Part shown: piece after piece, positions 25,616 through 33,928 of the stretch
Position numbering within the stretch: the first letter of the stretch is position 1
How the letters are laid out: every line of letters begins with the position of its first letter
From: Gemmatimonadota bacterium
GTDB lineage: Bacteria > Gemmatimonadota > Gemmatimonadetes > Longimicrobiales > Gaopeijiaceae
Assembly: GCA_041390105.1 (NCBI GenBank)
Contig: JAWKQO010000002.1
Coordinates: 310,001-374,000 of the forward strand
Direction of reading: 5' to 3'
Length of the DNA stretch: 64,000 nt
The notes under the pieces: model-generated
The model's database searches: none
The model's input: the letters and a program-made list of their open reading frames with translations, nothing else
What the model was told of the DNA's origin: nothing
Made by a program: the position numbers and the translations under genes

Positions 25616-26044
25616 GTGCTCAAGGAGTTCAAGGAGTTTGCCCTGAAGGGCAACATGTTCGACATGGCGGTCGGCATCATCATCGGTGCCGCGTTTTCGA
25701 CCGTCGTGGGTTCGTTGGTGGCCGACGTCGTCAGCCCCGTCGTCGGGCTGGGGGTGGGAGGCCTCGACTTTTCCCAGTTGTTCCTGGTCCTCAAGGAGGG
25801 GACTCCCGCCGGACCGTATGCGACGATGGCCGCAGCGGCGGAGGCCGGGGCCGTCACCCTCAACTGGGGCAAGTTCATCAACGAGATCATCACGTTTCTG
25901 ATGGTCGCCTTCGCGACGTTCATGCTCGTCAAGGGCTACAACGCCGCGAAGCGCAAGGAGGAGGCTGCGCCGCCCCCGCCGGCAGAGCCTCCTGCGGACG
26001 TCAAGCTGTTGACGGAGATCCGCGACCTGCTGGCCAAGCGCTGA
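25616..26044 (+). CDS. mscL: Large-conductance mechanosensitive channel MscL
   Basis: A 142-residue channel from GTG 25616, with GGGAGG five bases upstream. It has the family N-terminal amphipathic helix and first membrane helix (LKEFKEFALKGNMFDMAVG, IIIGAAFSTVVGSLVADVVS) and the second helix (FINEIITFLMVAFATFMLVK). The tail is a short basic, proline-rich linker and a C-terminal helix (LLTEIRDLLAKR), as in MscL pentamers. The loop between helices is slightly longer than in E. coli. It opens at high membrane tension to prevent lysis. It is divergent from the ECF sigma/MscS operon and closed by a perfect terminator. Confidence 0.95.
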   Translation: MLKEFKEFALKGNMFDMAVGIIIGAAFSTVVGSLVADVVSPVVGLGVGGLDFSQLFLVLKEGTPAGPYATMAAAAEAGAVTLNWGKFINEIITFLMVAFATFMLVKGYNAAKRKEEAAPPPPAEPPADVKLLTEIRDLLAKR

Positions 26045-26068
26045 TCACAGGCTCGCGCTCCAGAAGGA

Positions 26069-26107
26069 AACGGGGTGGAGGATTGTTCCTCCACCCCGTT
26101 CGTGTTT
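26069..26107 (+). terminator. Intrinsic terminator after mscL
   Basis: A perfect 14-bp stem, AACGGGGTGGAGGA (26069-26082) with TCCTCCACCCCGTT (26087-26100), TTGT loop, followed by CGTGTTT. Confidence 0.85.
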
Positions 26108-26214
26108 CAGGGGCGCCCGCGTTCGTGCTCAGGGTCGCCCGCTGGCGTCCAGGCGCGTTCGTGGAGCAGGCGCGCCCGCCGGCTTCGGCCCGCCCCGTGC
26201 CGACCCCTGCGGTC

Positions 26215-28989
26215 CTAGGCGTCCTCCCGTGCTCGCTTCTCTGCGTTGGCCACCGCCACGCGCACCCGGATCAGTGTGTCCGGAGTCACGGACATCGAGG
26301 TGATCCCAGTCTCCACCAGGAAGGCCGGGATCTCGTCCGGGTAGTCCGACGGAGCCTGGCCGCAGATGCCGATCTCCAGGCCGCGCGCCTGGAAAGCCCC
26401 CACCGCGCTCCGGATCATGGACTTCACGGCCGGCGAGCGGGCGTCGACCGGGTGCCGGTAGTGCTCGAGGTCGTCGCGTGACACCGCGTACACGGTCTGG
26501 ACCAGGTCGTTCGATCCCACCGAACCGCCGGCGAGCTGCATCTCGTCGATGAAGCGCTCCGCCTCGATGACGTTGGACGGGAGCTCGATCATCAGGAACA
26601 GGGGCACGCCGGCCCGATAGGAGAGGCCGCGTTCGTCCAGCAGCTGGACCACGGCCTTGCCCTCCTCGGGAGAGCGGCAGAAGGGCACCATCAGTTGCAG
26701 GTTGTCGAGCCCGATCTGTTGGCGGACGAAGCGGAGGGCGTCACACTCCATGTCGAATGCCGGAGTAAAGGCGGGATCCAGGTATCGTGACGCACCTCGC
26801 CAGGCGATCATGGGATTCTCTTCGACCGGCTCGAACAGGCGGCCCCCCAGGAGGTCGCGGTACTCGTTCGACTTGAGATCGGAGAGTCGGACCAGCACGG
26901 GACGTGGATAGAAGGCCGCGCAGATCAAGGCCACACCGTAGCGGACCTGGTCCACGAAGAACTCGCGCCGGTCGGCATAGCCCGGGGTACGCCGCTCGAT
27001 GGCTCCCACCAGAGCGCGCAGCTCCTTCCTGCCTTCCCGTTCCAACCGTTCGCGGTAGGGCTCCAGCTCGGGCGCCAGGCTTCCCCCTCCCGCATAGTCG
27101 CGCAGCTCCTCGAAGTACAGCAGCGCCAGCGGGTGGATACCCACCTGTGCGGTCAGGATGAACTCGAGGCGTGCCAGACCCACGCCGTCGGAGGGCAGCA
27201 TGGCATCGTGCAGCGCCTTGTCCGGAAAGCCCACGTTGAGCTTGACCTGGGTGTCGAGCTCTCCGATGTCGCCGATGTCCACTTCTTCGACCGTGAAGGG
27301 GTGACTTCCCTCGTACACATAGCCCGTCTCTCCCTCCGCGCAGGAGCCGGTCACCGTCATCAAGGGCTGCAGGAGCTTGGTGGCGTCCTCGCAGCCGACG
27401 ATGGCAGGGATCCCGAACTCACGGGCCACGATGGCCGCGTGCGAGGTTCGCCCACCCTTTTCAGTGACGATGAGGGAGGCCTCCTTCATCAGAGGTTCCC
27501 AATCCGGCGTGGTCATCTCGGTGACCAGAACGTCCCCGGGATCGAACACATGTTGCTCGGGCGGGATCTCCGACAGCGCGCGACCGTCCTTGATCTGATT
27601 GCGGAGAGCACGCTTGCGGACGATGACCTCCTCGTAGCTCTTGTAGACGCGCACCTTGCCGGATGCGATCCGGGTGCCCACGGCGCTTCCGGTCGCCAGC
27701 ACCTTGCCGTGGCTCTTGAGGGAGCGCACCAGCGCCGCATCCATCTTGTAGGTGCGCAGCCGGCTCCGCCCGTTCTCGCCGTGCACGGTCTCGGGTCGGG
27801 CCTGCACGATGAACAGCTCGCCCGTGTAGCCGTCCTTGGCCCATTCGATATCCATGGGCCGCCCATAGTGCTCCTCGATCAGCAGGGCCATGCGCCCCAG
27901 CTCCACGACCTCCTCGCGGCGGAGCGACCACTGACGCCGGCGGCTGGCCTCGACGTCGACGCTTTCGGTGGCCGTGCCCCCCTGCATCGAGTAGACCATC
28001 TTGCGGTCCTTGGCCCCCAGGGTGCGGTGCACGATGGGGAAACGGTTCTTGCGCAGCGCGTCCTTCCAAAGCAGCACGGTGTCCGGCGACACGCTGCCCT
28101 GCACGACCAGCTCTCCCAAGCCGTAGGTGGAGCTGACATGGATGATGTTCGGATTCCCCGAGTCGGGATCGATCGTGAACATCACGCCGGAAGAAGCCAG
28201 GTCCGAGCGGACCATCTTCATGATCACGACGGAGAGGGCGCCCTCGAGCGGGTCCATGCCTTTGGAGAGCTGGTAGCCCACGGCCCGCTCCGTGAAGGCG
28301 CTGGCGGCGCAGCCCTTCCAGGCGTCCAGCACCGGCTGCATGCCGCGGATGTTGAGGAACGATTCGTATTGGCCGGCGAAGGAGGCCATGGTCGAGTCTT
28401 CACGCGTGGCCGAAGAGCGCACGGCCACATCCACATCCGGGCCGTACTCGTCGATCAGCCGTTGGTAGCCGTCTCCGATGGCCTGGCGCACCTCTTCCGG
28501 TAGAGGCGTAGCCCGCACGAAGGCACGGGCCAACTCCGTGCGGCCGTGCATGGCCAGGTGATCGTCCGTCGGTGCATCGTGGAACAGCAAGCCGAGGGCC
28601 TCGCGCAGCGTACCCGCGCGCTGCGCTTCCAGGCGCGGGCGGCCTACATGCTCCACCTCGGGCACCGCGTCCCAGGTCCCTCGAGGCATGGGAGCGTCCA
28701 GGAAGCGGCGGTAGGCCGCCACCGTGGTTGCGAATCCGTTGGGTACCCGGAGCCCCTTCGCCACCAGCGCCGTGTACATCTCGCCGAGCGATGCGGCCTT
28801 TCCCCCCACCACTGCGGTGTCGTTCATCCCCACCTCCCGGAACCAGAGGGTGAGACGTTCGGCGTCGCGGCTTCGGGCCTTGGCTGAGACCGCCGCTGTC
28901 TCGGCGAGGCTGGAATCGGGGGAGGGGTGGGCGGCGGTCGTGGCGGTCGGGCCCGCGGCCGGCCGGTCCGAATCGGGGATCTGGCTCAT
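26215..28989 (-). CDS. ppsA: Phosphoenolpyruvate synthase
   Basis: A 924-residue enzyme converting pyruvate and ATP to phosphoenolpyruvate, AMP and phosphate, the gluconeogenic entry step. The N-terminal ATP-binding domain spans about 45-400 (VVGGKAASLGEMY, VAVRSSATREDSTMASFAGQ). The swivelling domain has the phosphorylated histidine in GGRTSHAAIVAREFG near residue 515. The C-terminal TIM barrel carries MIELPSN and the GICGQAPSDYPD catalytic-cysteine motif. The first roughly 40 residues are a low-complexity extension not typical of the family. It is about 120 residues longer than E. coli PpsA. It is followed upstream by transketolase on the same strand, but 234 bases apart. Confidence 0.95.
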   Translation of the reverse strand: MSQIPDSDRPAAGPTATTAAHPSPDSSLAETAAVSAKARSRDAERLTLWFREVGMNDTAVVGGKAASLGEMYTALVAKGLRVPNGFATTVAAYRRFLDAPMPRGTWDAVPEVEHVGRPRLEAQRAGTLREALGLLFHDAPTDDHLAMHGRTELARAFVRATPLPEEVRQAIGDGYQRLIDEYGPDVDVAVRSSATREDSTMASFAGQYESFLNIRGMQPVLDAWKGCAASAFTERAVGYQLSKGMDPLEGALSVVIMKMVRSDLASSGVMFTIDPDSGNPNIIHVSSTYGLGELVVQGSVSPDTVLLWKDALRKNRFPIVHRTLGAKDRKMVYSMQGGTATESVDVEASRRRQWSLRREEVVELGRMALLIEEHYGRPMDIEWAKDGYTGELFIVQARPETVHGENGRSRLRTYKMDAALVRSLKSHGKVLATGSAVGTRIASGKVRVYKSYEEVIVRKRALRNQIKDGRALSEIPPEQHVFDPGDVLVTEMTTPDWEPLMKEASLIVTEKGGRTSHAAIVAREFGIPAIVGCEDATKLLQPLMTVTGSCAEGETGYVYEGSHPFTVEEVDIGDIGELDTQVKLNVGFPDKALHDAMLPSDGVGLARLEFILTAQVGIHPLALLYFEELRDYAGGGSLAPELEPYRERLEREGRKELRALVGAIERRTPGYADRREFFVDQVRYGVALICAAFYPRPVLVRLSDLKSNEYRDLLGGRLFEPVEENPMIAWRGASRYLDPAFTPAFDMECDALRFVRQQIGLDNLQLMVPFCRSPEEGKAVVQLLDERGLSYRAGVPLFLMIELPSNVIEAERFIDEMQLAGGSVGSNDLVQTVYAVSRDDLEHYRHPVDARSPAVKSMIRSAVGAFQARGLEIGICGQAPSDYPDEIPAFLVETGITSMSVTPDTLIRVRVAVANAEKRAREDA

Positions 28990-29223
28990 GGGGCGCCCTT
29001 GGCACGGGGATGGTGCGGTCCTGCAACACGCTCGGGCGGTCGCTCCCCAGGATCAACCCTCAGGTGGGGGGGCAACGCCCGCGGCAGCGTTCGGGTGCAA
29101 GCCGCGTTCCGTCCGTAGCGCGCCTTTCGGGGCGGGGATCGGACAGGTGGGAGGGCAGCGGGCAGGGGCCCCGGGCGCCCAGTCGCTCGACCGCGTACGG
29201 AGCGGTGGCCCCGTCGAGCTCGG

Positions 29224-31266
29224 CTAGGCGGACCGCTGGAGGCTCACCCGGGCCCGAGCCGCCTCCACCACCGCCTCGGCCGTCACCCCGAATCGGCGGT
29301 AAAGCTCGTCTGCCGGTGCGGAGGCGCCGAAGTGGTCGATGCCGATGCTGGCGCCTTCCGGGCCGACCCAGCGCTCCCAGGCCAGCGTGGTCCCGGCCTC
29401 CACCGATACTCGTGCACGCACTGCGGAGGGCAGGACCGATTCCCGATAGTCGGCGCTTTGCTCCGCGAAGAGGCGCCAACTGGGCATGGAGACCACGCGG
29501 GTGGGGATCCCCTCCCGCTCGAGCTGGGCGCGGGCCTCGATCGCCAGACCGACCTCCGAGCCGCTGGCGATGACGAGTGCGTCCGGGGTGCCTCCGGAGG
29601 CCTCGACCAGGATGTACGCGCCCCGCCGAAGCCCTGCTGCCGCGCCCCCCTCGACTGCCCGATCCAGGATGGGAACGCTCTGCCGGGTCAGCGCCAGGAA
29701 GGTGGGACCCTTTCGCTCCACGGCGACCCGCCACGCTTCCAGCGTCTCCGGCCCGTCGCAGGGGCGCAGGTCCACCAGTTCCGGAATCGACCGCAGAGCC
29801 ACGAGCTGTTCGATGGGTTGGTGCGTGGGACCGTCTTCGCCGAGCCCGATGGAGTCGTGCGAGAAGACGTAGACGACCGGAAGCTCCATGAGCGCGGCCA
29901 GGCGGATGGACGGCCGCATGTAGTCGGAGAAGATCAGGAACGTGCCCCCGAACGGCCTGAGGCCGCCATGCAGGGCCATGCCGTTCATGATGCCGCCCAT
30001 AGCGTGCTCGCGGACGCCATAGTGGACGTTCCGTCCAGCGGGAGAAGCCGGCAGCAGCGGTTGCGTATCCTTGATGGTCGTCTTGTTGGAGCCGGCCAGG
30101 TCGGCGGAGCCGCCCACGAGATTGGGGATGCGGGCCGCAAGGCCCTGGATGATGCGACCCGAGTGGTTGCGGGTGGCGTCCGGCTTGGCCGAAGTGCCCA
30201 ACCCTTCGAGCTCGGCGTCCCAGCCGGCGGGTAACTCACCAGCCATCAAGGATTCGAGCTCGGCGGCGAGCTCCGGATGCTCGGCGCGGTAGCGCTCGAA
30301 GCGAGCGCTCCAGTCCGCCTCGGCCGCGCGGCCGCGCTCCGCGGTCTTGCGCCATTCGGCACGGGCTCCTGGATCGACCCAGAACGGCTCGGTGCTGGGA
30401 TACTCGAGGTTGGCCTTGGTGGCGGCGATCTCGGCCTCGCCCAACGGCGCGCCGTGCGTCTGCTCGGAGCCGGCCAGGTGGGGGCTGCCGAATCCGATCA
30501 CCGTCTGGAGCGCGATCAGGGAAGGCCGACTGGTTTCGTTGGCGGCCGCGGTCAGCGCCGCGTCGATGGCCGCCAGATCGTTCCCGTCCTCGACCCGCTG
30601 CACGTGCCACCCGTATGCGGCGAAACGAGCCAGTTGATCGGTGCGACTGGCCAACGTGGTGGAGCCGTCGATGGTGATGCCGTTGTCGTCGAAGATCCAG
30701 ATCAGCTTGCCCAGCTCCTGGTGACCCGCGATGGCGCCGGCTTCGTGGGAGATGCCCTCCATCAAGTCGCCGTCGGAGCAGAAGACCCAGGTGCGGTGGT
30801 CGATGATCGTGTGGCCCGGTCGGTTGAAGCGTGCGGCCAGCCACCGCTCCGCCAGAGCCATCCCCACCGAGTTCGAGACTCCCTGCCCCAAGGGACCGGT
30901 CGTGGTCTCGACGCCGGCGGTGTGCCGGTACTCGGGGTGGCCGGGGGTGAGCGATCCCCACTGCCGGAAGTGCTTCAGGTCCTCCAGGGACAGGCCGTAT
31001 CCGGTCAGGTGAAGCAGCGAATACAGGAGCATGGAAGCGTGACCACAGGAGAGCACGAAACGATCGCGGTCGAGCCAGGCGGGGTTCCCTGGATTGTGCT
31101 TCAGGTGCCGCGTCCAGGTCAGGTAGCCCAGCGGTGCCAGGGCCATGGGCGTCCCCGGATGCCCGGAGTTGGCGCGTTGCACCGCATCCATCGAGAGGAC
31201 GCGCACCGCGTCGATCATCAGTCGTTCGAGGTCGGGGGCGGGACGGGACGCGGGCTGCTGGCTCAT
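29224..31266 (-). CDS. tkt: Transketolase
   Basis: A 680-residue thiamine-diphosphate enzyme of the non-oxidative pentose phosphate pathway. The ThDP-binding domain includes NSGHPGTPMALAPLGYLTW, the catalytic-site TAGVETTTGPLGQGVSNSVG, and the metal/ThDP motif GDGDLMEGISHEA-like segment (CSDGDLMEGISHEAGAIA). The pyrimidine domain has FLIFSDYMRPSIRLAALMEL and YVFSHDSIGLGEDGPTHQP. A C-terminal transketolase domain completes it. Length and motif order are normal. ATG 31266 begins with the family-like SQQPASRPAPDLERLMIDAV. Confidence 0.96.
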   Translation of the reverse strand: MSQQPASRPAPDLERLMIDAVRVLSMDAVQRANSGHPGTPMALAPLGYLTWTRHLKHNPGNPAWLDRDRFVLSCGHASMLLYSLLHLTGYGLSLEDLKHFRQWGSLTPGHPEYRHTAGVETTTGPLGQGVSNSVGMALAERWLAARFNRPGHTIIDHRTWVFCSDGDLMEGISHEAGAIAGHQELGKLIWIFDDNGITIDGSTTLASRTDQLARFAAYGWHVQRVEDGNDLAAIDAALTAAANETSRPSLIALQTVIGFGSPHLAGSEQTHGAPLGEAEIAATKANLEYPSTEPFWVDPGARAEWRKTAERGRAAEADWSARFERYRAEHPELAAELESLMAGELPAGWDAELEGLGTSAKPDATRNHSGRIIQGLAARIPNLVGGSADLAGSNKTTIKDTQPLLPASPAGRNVHYGVREHAMGGIMNGMALHGGLRPFGGTFLIFSDYMRPSIRLAALMELPVVYVFSHDSIGLGEDGPTHQPIEQLVALRSIPELVDLRPCDGPETLEAWRVAVERKGPTFLALTRQSVPILDRAVEGGAAAGLRRGAYILVEASGGTPDALVIASGSEVGLAIEARAQLEREGIPTRVVSMPSWRLFAEQSADYRESVLPSAVRARVSVEAGTTLAWERWVGPEGASIGIDHFGASAPADELYRRFGVTAEAVVEAARARVSLQRSA

Positions 31267-31311
31267 TTCGGAGTCTGGACCGGTTCGGCGGAACGGGGGG
31301 GGCGACGCGCG

Positions 31312-32937
31312 CTAAGGTACGGGCGCGAGCCGGGTGGGGGGAGGGTTCGGTCTCCCATCGCCGTCCGAGCCCGGTCCGGTCGCGCAGTCCGGCGTTCCCC
31401 ACGCACCGCGTACCGCTCCCAGGTGTTGCCGCGCGCGCCAGCGGGACCAGTTCCAGCCGCGCCACCCGTCGGTGGCGGCGTGGCCCCAGCGCTCCTGCAG
31501 GCGCGTCCTCACAACGCAGGCCTGGTCGGGAGGGAGCGACGGGAGGACAGACAGGAGCGCCGGGACGGCATCGGCGCTGAGCGACGCGGCGTAGTCGACG
31601 TCGAAGCCGGTGGGGTCTGACGAGATCGCGAGGCCCTGGACGCTGCCCGGGCCGCGTCGGGCGTTCGCACGCACGAGGACCGCATCGGGATTGGCAACCG
31701 TCACGGCGCCGAGCAATACGAGGGCGCTCCACGCGCACACGGGCAGGAACGCAGAGCGACGGCCTCGCGCGATCGTAAGACCCGTCCACACGAGCACGAG
31801 CGCCAGCCACGCCATGAACACCTGCGTGTAGAACCGCAGTTCCGTGAGACCGAAGAAGCTCTGGTACAATCGCATCCGCGCGAACGCCGAGACCAGCATC
31901 ACGCCTGCGGAGGCGAGCAGCAGTGCAGAGAGCGTGTGCACCCGACTGCGGCGGTCCGGCGCCCTCGCCCCGGCCACCCAATCCGCGGCGACCAGCAGGG
32001 GCACGCACAGAGCCACGACCGCGACCAGCTGGAAGAATCCGCTCCGTGCGTACGCCGAGTAGGTGAGATCCAGCGTGTGGAGCACGTAGTCGGCGCCACC
32101 GAACAGCGCGCTCGCCTGTACTGCCAGGAAGGCGGCGAACAGCAGCTGGAGCAGCGACAGCGCCACCACGATCTCCGTGCCGCCCAGCCGGGGCGTCGCG
32201 GGCTCGGGCGGCGGCCCCTCCTGCCGGGACGACCAGAGCGCCATCAGGGTCCCGGCGGCCAGCCAACCGAACACGGTGATGATCCAGCCCCGGCGCAGCA
32301 GCGCATCGAGATCCCAGGTGAACAGCCCCTGGACGTAGTAGTTGAAGACGGGATCTCCGGAAGCGAGGAGAAGACCGAACACCGCCACCAGAGGAAGCCC
32401 GAGCAGGATCCCACGCAACACGGAGGCGCGTCGGGCGCGGACGGCTGGGGGGGTCCGACCGCTCGCCTCGCGACCTCCCTGCCACAGCACAGGAAGCATG
32501 GGGAACGCCCCGGCCGCACTCGCCCTCGTCAGGCGGCGGACTGCGCCCAGGAGCGCGGCCGAGCCGCTCGCCAAGGGTCGGCCGGTCCCGGCACCGGACA
32601 CCGCCAGTGCCATGCCGCCGGCGATCAGGCCCAGATAGGCGAGGCGGAGGAAGTCTGAATCCCGCCACATCACGCCCAGCCCCGCGCCGACCACGAGAAG
32701 CAGCGGCCACAGAGGCGCCGGTGGGGCGGTGCCCGCGCGCGCCTCCAGGCGGGCGGCCAGCGCCCACGCCAGCAACCACAGCAGCACATTCAGGCCGGGC
32801 GCTTGCGAGCGGAGAAGGAGGTCGGCCAGCACGCCCAGCGCCAGCGCTGAGCGGGCCAGCCGCGCCGCCTCCCGGAACGAGGGACGGGATCGGGGGGACG
32901 GCCAGGGGTGGGTACCAGGGCCAGCGACGTTCGCCAT
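31312..32937 (-). CDS. DUF4173 polytopic membrane protein
   Basis: A 541-residue protein with roughly a dozen hydrophobic segments and the central LLRRGWIITVFGWLAAGTLM, VQASALFGGADYVLHTLDLT and YSAYARSGFFQLVAVVALCV characteristic of DUF4173. The C-terminal roughly 100 residues are soluble and contain a short helical repeat region (DYAASLSADAVPALLSVLP). Function unknown in the family. It is read away from a perfect 16-bp palindrome 14 bases before its ATG, so it is probably repressed by a dimeric regulator that is not encoded next to it. Confidence 0.85.
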   Translation of the reverse strand: MANVAGPGTHPWPSPRSRPSFREAARLARSALALGVLADLLLRSQAPGLNVLLWLLAWALAARLEARAGTAPPAPLWPLLLVVGAGLGVMWRDSDFLRLAYLGLIAGGMALAVSGAGTGRPLASGSAALLGAVRRLTRASAAGAFPMLPVLWQGGREASGRTPPAVRARRASVLRGILLGLPLVAVFGLLLASGDPVFNYYVQGLFTWDLDALLRRGWIITVFGWLAAGTLMALWSSRQEGPPPEPATPRLGGTEIVVALSLLQLLFAAFLAVQASALFGGADYVLHTLDLTYSAYARSGFFQLVAVVALCVPLLVAADWVAGARAPDRRSRVHTLSALLLASAGVMLVSAFARMRLYQSFFGLTELRFYTQVFMAWLALVLVWTGLTIARGRRSAFLPVCAWSALVLLGAVTVANPDAVLVRANARRGPGSVQGLAISSDPTGFDVDYAASLSADAVPALLSVLPSLPPDQACVVRTRLQERWGHAATDGWRGWNWSRWRARQHLGAVRGAWGTPDCATGPGSDGDGRPNPPPTRLAPVP

Positions 32938-32950
32938 GGGGACCTCGCAA

Positions 32951-32966
32951 TGTAGAGTACTCTACA
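32951..32966. promoter_or_regulatory. Perfect palindromic operator TGTAGAGTACTCTACA
   Basis: Sixteen bases of exact two-fold symmetry in a G+C-rich context, located in the divergent gap between the DUF4173 gene (start 32937) and the ATP-grasp gene (start 33091). The length, A+T-rich halves and position resemble operators of winged-helix regulators such as PadR or BlaI types. No such regulator is adjacent, and the sequence differs from the repeat upstream of padR at 6.1 kb. Confidence 0.65.
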
Positions 32967-33090
32967 ACACAAAGTATCGTCGTCGGGAGGTTCGTCAATC
33001 CCGGCGATTCCACTCCGCCCCCTCTGTACCTAGCTTCTCTGCGCTCCACGAGCGGGATGTCCCCGTCTCGGAGGCGGGCAGTCCGACTCC

Positions 33091-33900
33091 ATGCGTCTCG
33101 TCTCCTTCGATCCCCTGCGCACACTGGGCCTACCGGGCGTGCGTGCGCTCAAGCCCGAAGCCTGGTTCCGCGAGCAGGAGATCGTGCGCGCGGCGGAATG
33201 GGTGTTGTTTCCTGCCTATTGGCAGGTGAACGCGCTCGCCTATGCGTGGAAGAAGCGCATCTTCCCCAACGTGGCCACCTACCATCTGGGGCACGACAAG
33301 GTGGAGATGACCCGCGCCTTCGAGGCGGCCTTTCCTCGGCACACCCCTCGTACATTGATCCTCCCCAACGAAGCCTGGGCACGGGAGCAGGTCCTGGACG
33401 AGCTGTCCTTTCCCTTCGTCGCCAAGGACCGCAGGAACAGCATGGGGCGGGGCGTCTGGCTCGTGGGCGGACGCGCCGATTGGCGTGCCTACCATGAGCA
33501 TCGGGACGAGCTGTACGTGCAGGAGCACCTGCCCATCGACCGTGACCTGCGGGTGGTGTGGGTGGGCGATCAGGTGCTGACCGCGTATTGGCGGGTGGCT
33601 ACCGAAGGTGCCTTCTACAACAACGTGGCCCAAGGTGGAGCGGTGGTGTTCGGCGGTGTGCCTGCTGAAGCGCTCTCCTTCGCGGAGCAGGTGGCCACCA
33701 CACTGGGTCTCGACCACGCCGGATTCGACATCGCCTGGGTGGACGGGTACCCCTACCTGTTGGAGTTCAACGTCCGCTTCGGCACGCGGGCCCTGGAAGA
33801 GCAGGGCATCTCTCCGGTGCCGGCCATGCTCTCCTGGCTGGAGCGCCGTAGCGACTCCCCCATCGAACCGGACCGACCCCTCTGGCCCCGGGCGGGCTGA
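33091..33900 (+). CDS. ATP-grasp family protein (RimK-like)
   Basis: A 269-residue protein with an ATP-grasp layout. Lysine-rich strands of the ATP-binding subdomain (ELSFPFVAKDRRNSMGRGVW) are followed by the ELYVQEHLPIDRDLRVVWVG segment. The metal/phosphate site is IAWVDGYPYLLEFNVRFGTR near the C-terminus, where Glu and Asn coordinate magnesium as in RimK and D-Ala ligases. It should join a carboxylate to an amine, but the substrate cannot be told. It is the only plus-strand gene here, divergent from DUF4173 and convergent with the transporter operon, 28 bases from its end. Confidence 0.8.
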   Translation: MRLVSFDPLRTLGLPGVRALKPEAWFREQEIVRAAEWVLFPAYWQVNALAYAWKKRIFPNVATYHLGHDKVEMTRAFEAAFPRHTPRTLILPNEAWAREQVLDELSFPFVAKDRRNSMGRGVWLVGGRADWRAYHEHRDELYVQEHLPIDRDLRVVWVGDQVLTAYWRVATEGAFYNNVAQGGAVVFGGVPAEALSFAEQVATTLGLDHAGFDIAWVDGYPYLLEFNVRFGTRALEEQGISPVPAMLSWLERRSDSPIEPDRPLWPRAG

Positions 33901-33928
33901 CCGCACCGCGGCGGCCCCTGGCCCCCGC

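Noticed and set aside
27133..28503. A 456-codon plus-strand frame inside ppsA
   Set aside because: Antisense to a clear PEP synthase, with composition typical of complementary-strand shadows.
28990..29223. Possible small gene between tkt and ppsA
   Set aside because: No frame with a ribosome site or coding character; it looks like a G+C-rich intergenic stretch.
30236..33124. A 962-codon open frame on the minus strand
   Set aside because: It runs out of frame through transketolase and DUF4173, is arginine/proline/glycine-rich and matches no family; it is a high-G+C shadow.
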